Positions 59,996 to 64,000 of a DNA stretch of 64,000 nt are shown piece after piece. The stretch lies in assembly GCF_014651935.1 (NCBI RefSeq), contig NZ_BMXV01000005.1, positions 124,001 through 188,000 on the forward strand, read 5' to 3'. Numbering within the stretch: the stretch's first letter is position 1; every line of letters begins with the position of its first letter. The position numbers and the translations under genes were made by a program. Source of the stretch: Marinobacter zhanjiangensis. Lineage in GTDB: Bacteria > Pseudomonadota > Gammaproteobacteria > Pseudomonadales > Oleiphilaceae. The notes under the pieces were generated by a model. It was not told the DNA's origin. It made no database searches and worked only from the letters and a program-made list of their open reading frames with translations.

Positions 59996-61176
59996 TGCGC
60001 GACTTCGCCGCCGAACTGGAGCAGCGCCGCGAGGCAGGGCTCTATCGGGTACGCCGCCAGATGTCCGGCCCCCATCAGCCGCTGCTGACGGCCGACGGTG
60101 ACCCGGTGCTGGCCTTCTGCTCCAACGACTACCTGGGGCTGGCCAGTCACCCGGAGCTGGTGGCTGCCGCAACCTCCGGCCTGGACGAACACGGCCTGGG
60201 TGGCGCCTCGTCCCATCTGATCTGCGGCCACCACGGCGAACACCACCGCCTGGAAGACAAACTGGCGGCCTTTACCCGGCGCTCCGGGGCACTGTTCTTC
60301 TCCACCGGCTACATGGCCAATGTGGGCGTGATTACCGCACTGGCGGGGAAGGGCGACACCATCTTCTCGGACGCTCTCAACCACGCCTCCATTATTGACG
60401 GCTGCCGCCTTAGTGGCGCCAGCGTGCGCATCTATCCCCACGGCGATACCGCAACCCTGGCCGAACAGCTGGCGGCCACCGAAGGCCACAAGCTGGTGGT
60501 GACCGACGGCGTGTTCAGCATGGACGGCGACATCGCGCCATTGCGGGAACTGGCAACCCTGTGCCGTCGCCACGACGCGCTGCTGGTGGTGGACGACGCC
60601 CACGGCTTCGGCTGTATCGGCCCGCAGGGCAGGGGAGCCGTGCTGGAAGCCGGCCTCACGGAAGATAATGTGCCCCTGGTCGTGGGCACCCTGGGCAAGG
60701 CCTTCGGCACCAGCGGCGCCTTCGTTGCCGGCCCGCCCCTGCTGCTGGACTACCTGGTGCAGAAAGCCAGATCCTACATCTACACCACCGCCATGCCCCC
60801 GGCCCTGGCTACTGCCTCCTGCCGCAGCGTGGAACTGGTGGAGCAGGATGAACACCGCCGCACCCACCTGACACGGCTGATCAACCGGTTCCGCTCGGAA
60901 GCGGCAACCATGGGCTACGACCTGATGCCCTCGGCAACCCCGATCCAGCCCATCATGATCGGCGACCCACGTGAAGCCATACGCCTCAGCGGAGAGCTGG
61001 AAAAGCGGGGGCTACTGGTCACGGCGATACGACCGCCCACCGTACCCCACGGCGAATCGCGGCTCCGGGTCACCTTCAGCGCATCCCACACCGACGAGCA
61101 GCTGGACCAGTTACTCGCTGCCCTGCGTGAAAGTGCGCCCAAAATCGTGGCAGACCGGGCCCTGTCCAGTGTCTGA
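59995..61176 (+). CDS. bioF: 8-amino-7-oxononanoate synthase
   Basis: This 393-residue PLP enzyme joins pimeloyl-thioester and alanine. Family motifs include [36 protein letters not shown], and the lysine in [12 protein letters not shown] that binds PLP. The start overlaps the bioB stop. Downstream lies only a 116-base gap before bioD. Confidence 0.96.
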   Translation: MRDFAAELEQRREAGLYRVRRQMSGPHQPLLTADGDPVLAFCSNDYLGLASHPELVAAATSGLDEHGLGGASSHLICGHHGEHHRLEDKLAAFTRRSGALFFSTGYMANVGVITALAGKGDTIFSDALNHASIIDGCRLSGASVRIYPHGDTATLAEQLAATEGHKLVVTDGVFSMDGDIAPLRELATLCRRHDALLVVDDAHGFGCIGPQGRGAVLEAGLTEDNVPLVVGTLGKAFGTSGAFVAGPPLLLDYLVQKARSYIYTTAMPPALATASCRSVELVEQDEHRRTHLTRLINRFRSEAATMGYDLMPSATPIQPIMIGDPREAIRLSGELEKRGLLVTAIRPPTVPHGESRLRVTFSASHTDEQLDQLLAALRESAPKIVADRALSSV

Positions 61177-61292
61177 ACGGGTCTCCGGCGCCTGTTGGCT
61201 ATAATCTGGCGATGAACGCCCTACAAGTCGTCAGCGTATACATGAACCCTAACCATCGAACCTGCTCCTTACTTCATCGGGAGGACTGAACC

Positions 61293-61994
61293 TTGGCCAG
61301 ACGAACCTATTTTGTCACCGGCACCGACACCGAAGTCGGCAAGAGCGTGGTCTCTGCGGCCATCCTCCGGAAAGCCGCGGACCTGCACTTGCGCACCGTC
61401 GCCATGAAACCCGTGGCCTCCGGCTGCGAACAGACACCGGACGGCCTCAAAAACGAAGACGCCCTGCTGCTGATGGAGCACATGACCGAGGCGCTGCCCT
61501 ACGAACAGGTCAACCCCATCGCCCTGGAGCCGGCCATCGCCCCCCATGTCGCCGCCGCCCAGGCCGGCCGCAAACTCGCCACCCAACGCCTGGTCGGCCT
61601 GGCCCGCGGCCTGATGATGAAACCCGCCGACCTGATGCTCATCGAAGGCGCCGGCGGCTGGCGTGTGCCCCTCAACGAGCGGGAAACCTACGCCCGCGTC
61701 CCCGGCGAACTGGGTCTGGGCGTCATCATCGTCGTCCCCCTGCGCCTGGGCTGCATCAACCACGCCCTCCTCACCGCCGAGGCCATCCGCCACGACGGCC
61801 TGACCGTCGCCGGCTGGGTCGCCAACCGGCCCGATGAAGCGGTCATGAGCTGCGAGGAAGAAACCCTTGATTTCCTGAAAGGGCATATGGGGGCGCCCTG
61901 CCTGGGAGTACTGCCCTGGTTGGCAAATCTGGATATAAAAGCATTGGCGTCGCAGCTGGATATTGAGCCCCTGACCGGCCGAACCACGGTCTAG
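61293..61994 (+). CDS. bioD: Dethiobiotin synthetase
   Basis: This 233-residue ATP-dependent enzyme closes the ureido ring to make dethiobiotin. The P-loop VTGTDTEVGKS, the substrate lysine in MKPVASG and EGAGGWRVPL are present. The start is a TTG with GGGAGG nine bases upstream. bioC and bioH, usually between bioF and bioD in related genomes, are absent here. Confidence 0.94.
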   Translation: MARRTYFVTGTDTEVGKSVVSAAILRKAADLHLRTVAMKPVASGCEQTPDGLKNEDALLLMEHMTEALPYEQVNPIALEPAIAPHVAAAQAGRKLATQRLVGLARGLMMKPADLMLIEGAGGWRVPLNERETYARVPGELGLGVIIVVPLRLGCINHALLTAEAIRHDGLTVAGWVANRPDEAVMSCEEETLDFLKGHMGAPCLGVLPWLANLDIKALASQLDIEPLTGRTTV

Positions 61995-62023
61995 TTTTTA
62001 AGGAGGACAGCACAGAAGTCCGA

Positions 62024-62137
62024 GAGCGAGCGATTGGGAACCCTGTTCCGGGACCTTCGAAAACAGGGACGTTTTCGAAGAGCCTACAGGGATGTATTCA
62101 CGGCGTGTCCCGGAACAGGGTTCCCAATTGATCGCTC
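62024..62137. mobile_element. MITE-like palindromic element C (114 bp)
   Basis: Terminal inverted repeats of 30 bases (62024-62053 and 62108-62137) match at 27 positions. A perfect ten-base-pair hairpin (CTTCGAAAAC / GTTTTCGAAG) lies inside at 62055-62080. It lies 30 bases after the bioD stop and may also act as its terminator. Confidence 0.85.
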
Positions 62138-62250
62138 AGTCCGCCAAGTTCGAAGGCCTGGCTCAGCAACATTCCGTAACCAAATCTGTTTGAATTATAT
62201 ACACACCTGTGGCCCACTATAGTCTGGTTCGGAGTCCGGAGAGCAGTCCC

Positions 62251-62499
62251 ATGATGATCAACAATTCGCTGAATATTGGCATCCAGGGTATCCAGGACGG
62301 CATGCAGGGAATGGAAGGTGCTGCCCGCAAGATCGCCCGCGGCGGCGCAGATGGCCCCCGTGGCACCGCCGAAGGCGGCAATAGCATGATCGAGCCCATC
62401 ATCGACCTGAAGCTCTATAAACGCAGCGTCGAAGCCTCCGCCCAGGTGGTCAAGACCGCCGACGAAACCCTCGGCACCCTGCTGGATCTCAAAGCCTGA
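62251..62499 (+). CDS. Small protein resembling the flagellar rod/hook C-terminus
   Basis: This 82-residue protein starts with MINNSLNIGIQGIQ, and its last 30 residues (KRSVEASAQVVKTADETLGTLLDL) resemble the C-terminal helix of FlgG/FlgE-type axial proteins, which ends in TxDExLGxLLDLK. No other flagellar domain is present and it is too short for a rod protein. I chose the ATG at 62251, with GGAG about ten bases upstream; the next codon is also ATG. Confidence 0.7.
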   Translation: MMINNSLNIGIQGIQDGMQGMEGAARKIARGGADGPRGTAEGGNSMIEPIIDLKLYKRSVEASAQVVKTADETLGTLLDLKA

Positions 62500-62503
62500 C
62501 GTG

Positions 62504-62683
62504 GTGTCCCGCTTGGTTAATTCGTTGACCTACTGCGCGACCTCGCGCCCTTCGGGAGCCACTGAGAGCCTTGATAGCTGTGTTGCACTGACTCGATTTG
62601 GAACCACCAAACCTTCGCCACTGCGCCTTGCTCTCAAGGCTCTCAGTGGCTCAGTAGATCAACGAATTAACCAAGCGGGACAC
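62504..62683. mobile_element. MITE-like palindromic element D (180 bp)
   Basis: Terminal inverted repeats of 32 bases (62504-62535 and 62652-62683) differ at one position and begin GTGTCCCGCTTGGTTAATTC. A perfect internal 19-base inverted repeat lies at 62556-62574 and 62634-62652. It sits four bases after the small flagellar-like gene and 14 bases before the next start codon. Confidence 0.88.
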
Positions 62684-62697
62684 TAGCGGGCCTGGCC

Positions 62698-63396
62698 ATG
62701 GCAATATCCTCCGCATTACCGTCCGTTACCCCGTTCCCGGTACAGCCGGCCACCGCTCGTGGCAGCGTACCACCGGTCACTGCCTCGGAAAGCCGCAGCA
62801 TCGCCGAATCCCGCAACCCGGAAACCGCCCGCGCCACCGACGAAACACCGGAAAACCGCGACGCCCGCAACGAACAGCGCCCCGACGCCGGGCAGGAAAA
62901 AAGCGGCCAGAACGGCCAGCAGCTCGAGGAAGCCCAGCTCAAGGAACTGCGGGAACTGAAAGCCCGTGACCGGGAAGTCAGGGCCCACGAGCAGGCGCAC
63001 CAGGCTGTTGGCGGTCAGCACGCGGGCTCCGTCAGTTATACCTACCAGCGCGGCCCCGACGGCAACCAGTATGCCGTGGGCGGTGAAGTATCCATTGATC
63101 TGTCCCCGGTACAAGGCGATCCCCAGGCGACCATCGAAAAAATGCGCACCGTACGCGCCGCCGCCATGGCCCCCGCCGAACCCTCGGGGCAGGACCGCGC
63201 CGTGGCCGCCCAGGCCATGCAGCTGATGCTCCAGGCGCAGATGGAACTCTCCTCCGGGCAAAGCGCCGATGGCGAAAATGGCCAGGACAGTGAACCCGGT
63301 CGCAACCAGAGTATCAGCGCCGCCAATGCCTACCGGGACGTTTCCGGACTGGCTGACCCTGCCAGAGACAGGTCCTCCTTTCAGGCCGTTGCCTGA
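62698..63396 (+). CDS. Putative metalloprotease of the SprA-related family
   Basis: This 232-residue protein has a long disordered, charged N-terminus (about residues 1-85). The conserved core follows with LKARDREVRAHEQAHQAVGGQ, SYTYQRGPDGNQYAVGGEVSIDLS and ATIEKMRTVRAAAMAPAEPSGQD. HEQAH is an HExxH-like metal site, so it is a predicted zinc protease, but activity is not established. The ATG at 62698 has no clear ribosome binding site because element D ends 14 bases upstream. Confidence 0.85.
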   Translation: MAISSALPSVTPFPVQPATARGSVPPVTASESRSIAESRNPETARATDETPENRDARNEQRPDAGQEKSGQNGQQLEEAQLKELRELKARDREVRAHEQAHQAVGGQHAGSVSYTYQRGPDGNQYAVGGEVSIDLSPVQGDPQATIEKMRTVRAAAMAPAEPSGQDRAVAAQAMQLMLQAQMELSSGQSADGENGQDSEPGRNQSISAANAYRDVSGLADPARDRSSFQAVA

Positions 63397-63456
63397 TACC
63401 TCTCCTTCGCCTGCCACCTCTCTGTCCAAAATACCCGCTTGTGCCCGGGAAATGTC

Positions 63457-63486
63457 TTGACAACACGACTGCTATAAACGTATGTT
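63457..63486 (+). promoter_or_regulatory. Predicted promoter of the acyl-CoA dehydrogenase gene
   Basis: A perfect TTGACA at 63457-63462 and TATGTT at 63481-63486 are separated by 18 bases. It lies about 150 bases upstream of the ATG. Confidence 0.55.
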
Positions 63487-63503
63487 TCAAACAGCTGTTT
63501 GAA
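63486..63503. promoter_or_regulatory. Perfect palindrome, PsrA-type operator
   Basis: TTCAAACAGCTGTTTGAA is a perfect 18-base palindrome that holds CAAAC-N4-GTTTG, the form described for PsrA in Pseudomonas. It overlaps the predicted -10 element, so a repressor bound here would block transcription. Confidence 0.65.
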
Positions 63504-63636
63504 GCGACCATTAGAGAATATCGCTGAGCATCAAATCCCGGACTTCCGGTTTGCCCTGACAGGGATTGACCGGTTTAACCAGTAATACCATCAGGCCCGA
63601 TCTGTGATCGAACCTGATCGACGTGAGGTGAATTTC

Positions 63637-64000
63637 ATGCCCGAATATAAAGCGCCCCTGCGTGATATCCAGTTCGTAATGAAGGAGCTGCTTGGCAGCG
63701 AACAGCATTATGCTTCCATCGAGGGTGCGGAAGACGCCACCCCGGACATGGTGGATGCCATTATCCAGGAAGGTGCCAAGTTCTGTGAGCAGGTGCTTTC
63801 ACCCCTGAACCAGGTAGGTGACCGCGAAGGCTGCACCCTGGGCGAAGACGGCGTGAAAACCCCCACCGGTTTCCGTGAAGCCTACCAGCAGTATGTCGAA
63901 GGCGGCTGGCCCTCCATGACATCCGACACCGAGTATGGCGGCCAGGGCCTGCCCAGCTCCGTGGGTATCGTGATGAGCGAAATGGTGGGCACCGCCAACT
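63637..64000 (+). CDS. Acyl-CoA dehydrogenase, 3' truncated by the window
   Basis: The first 121 residues of an acyl-CoA dehydrogenase are visible (MPEYKAPLRDIQFVMKELLG), with the N-terminal helical domain and the TEYGGQGLP segment that leads to the substrate pocket. This start is typical of the large members related to FadE12 or DmdC in marine bacteria, which oxidise fatty acyl-CoA or methylmercaptopropionyl-CoA. GAGGTGA lies six bases before the ATG. The catalytic glutamate lies beyond the window. The PsrA-like site upstream supports a role in fatty acid oxidation. Confidence 0.9.
   Translation, partial: MPEYKAPLRDIQFVMKELLGSEQHYASIEGAEDATPDMVDAIIQEGAKFCEQVLSPLNQVGDREGCTLGEDGVKTPTGFREAYQQYVEGGWPSMTSDTEYGGQGLPSSVGIVMSEMVGTAN

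Noticed and set aside
62501..62686. 61-codon frame inside element D
   Set aside because: It coincides almost exactly with the repeat element and has no ribosome binding site.
63457..63478. TTGACA paired with TATAAA
   Set aside because: Only ten bases separate them, too few for sigma-70. The 18-base spacing to TATGTT was used instead.

Overview
The window is a stretch of gammaproteobacterial chromosome, high in GC and densely coded. Gene content and order point to Marinobacter or a close marine relative. The run parE, parC, serB, fimX, PilZ-like gene, psd, motA, motB, rsgA, orn, queG, nnr, tsaE, amiB, mutL, miaA, hfq, hflX, hflK, hflC, hisZ, purA follows the Pseudomonas aeruginosa PA4967 to PA4938 region as I remember it. 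The genus is inferred from gene order and protein character; no search was run. || Layout. 1-4 kb: the end of a sigma-54 activator, an EamA exporter, a GIY-YIG protein, an alpha/beta hydrolase and an OmpA-type lipoprotein. 4-8.4 kb: serA divergent from a D-2-hydroxyglutarate dehydrogenase, then a sirtuin and a small membrane protein. 8.4-13.1 kb, minus strand: an ABC1/UbiB-type kinase, an FAH-family enzyme, apt with a purine permease, and a TRIC-type channel. 13.4-18 kb: a quinone oxidoreductase, then a large subtilisin-like lipoprotein paired with a PrcB-domain lipoprotein. 18-27 kb: parE and parC, with an EAL protein, cytochrome b561, a YceI protein and a 15-codon micro-ORF between them, then serB. 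27-31 kb: FimX and a PilZ-domain protein. 31.6-35 kb: EF-P and both of its beta-lysylation enzymes, plus psd. 35-54 kb: motor stator, ribosome and tRNA maturation, cell wall, mismatch repair, hfq, HflX/K/C, hisZ and purA. 53-57 kb, minus strand: srkA, a small membrane protein, cmoA and cmoB. 57-62 kb: an L-2-hydroxyglutarate oxidase-like flavoprotein, comF, and bioB-bioF-bioD. 62-64 kb: two small genes among MITE-like repeats, then the start of an acyl-CoA dehydrogenase gene. || How genes work together. SerA and the D-2-HG dehydrogenase share one divergent promoter region, and the second enzyme probably removes the by-product that pulls SerA forward. EpmB, EF-P and EpmA form one modification pathway. 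Permease and Apt form a purine-salvage pair. CmoA and CmoB make the wobble cmo5U modification. BioF, BioB and BioD complete biotin from pimeloyl-ACP, but BioC and BioH are not between them. The S8 protease with its PrcB partner resembles the Treponema dentilisin arrangement. || I see no prophage, IS transposase, CRISPR array, rRNA, tRNA or defence island. The most unusual material is small. It includes the micro-ORF with its own promoter and flanking repeats, palindromic MITE-like elements confined to 48-63 kb, a tandem 19-bp repeat that supplies the ribosome binding site of nnr, and a PsrA-type operator in front of the acyl-CoA dehydrogenase gene.
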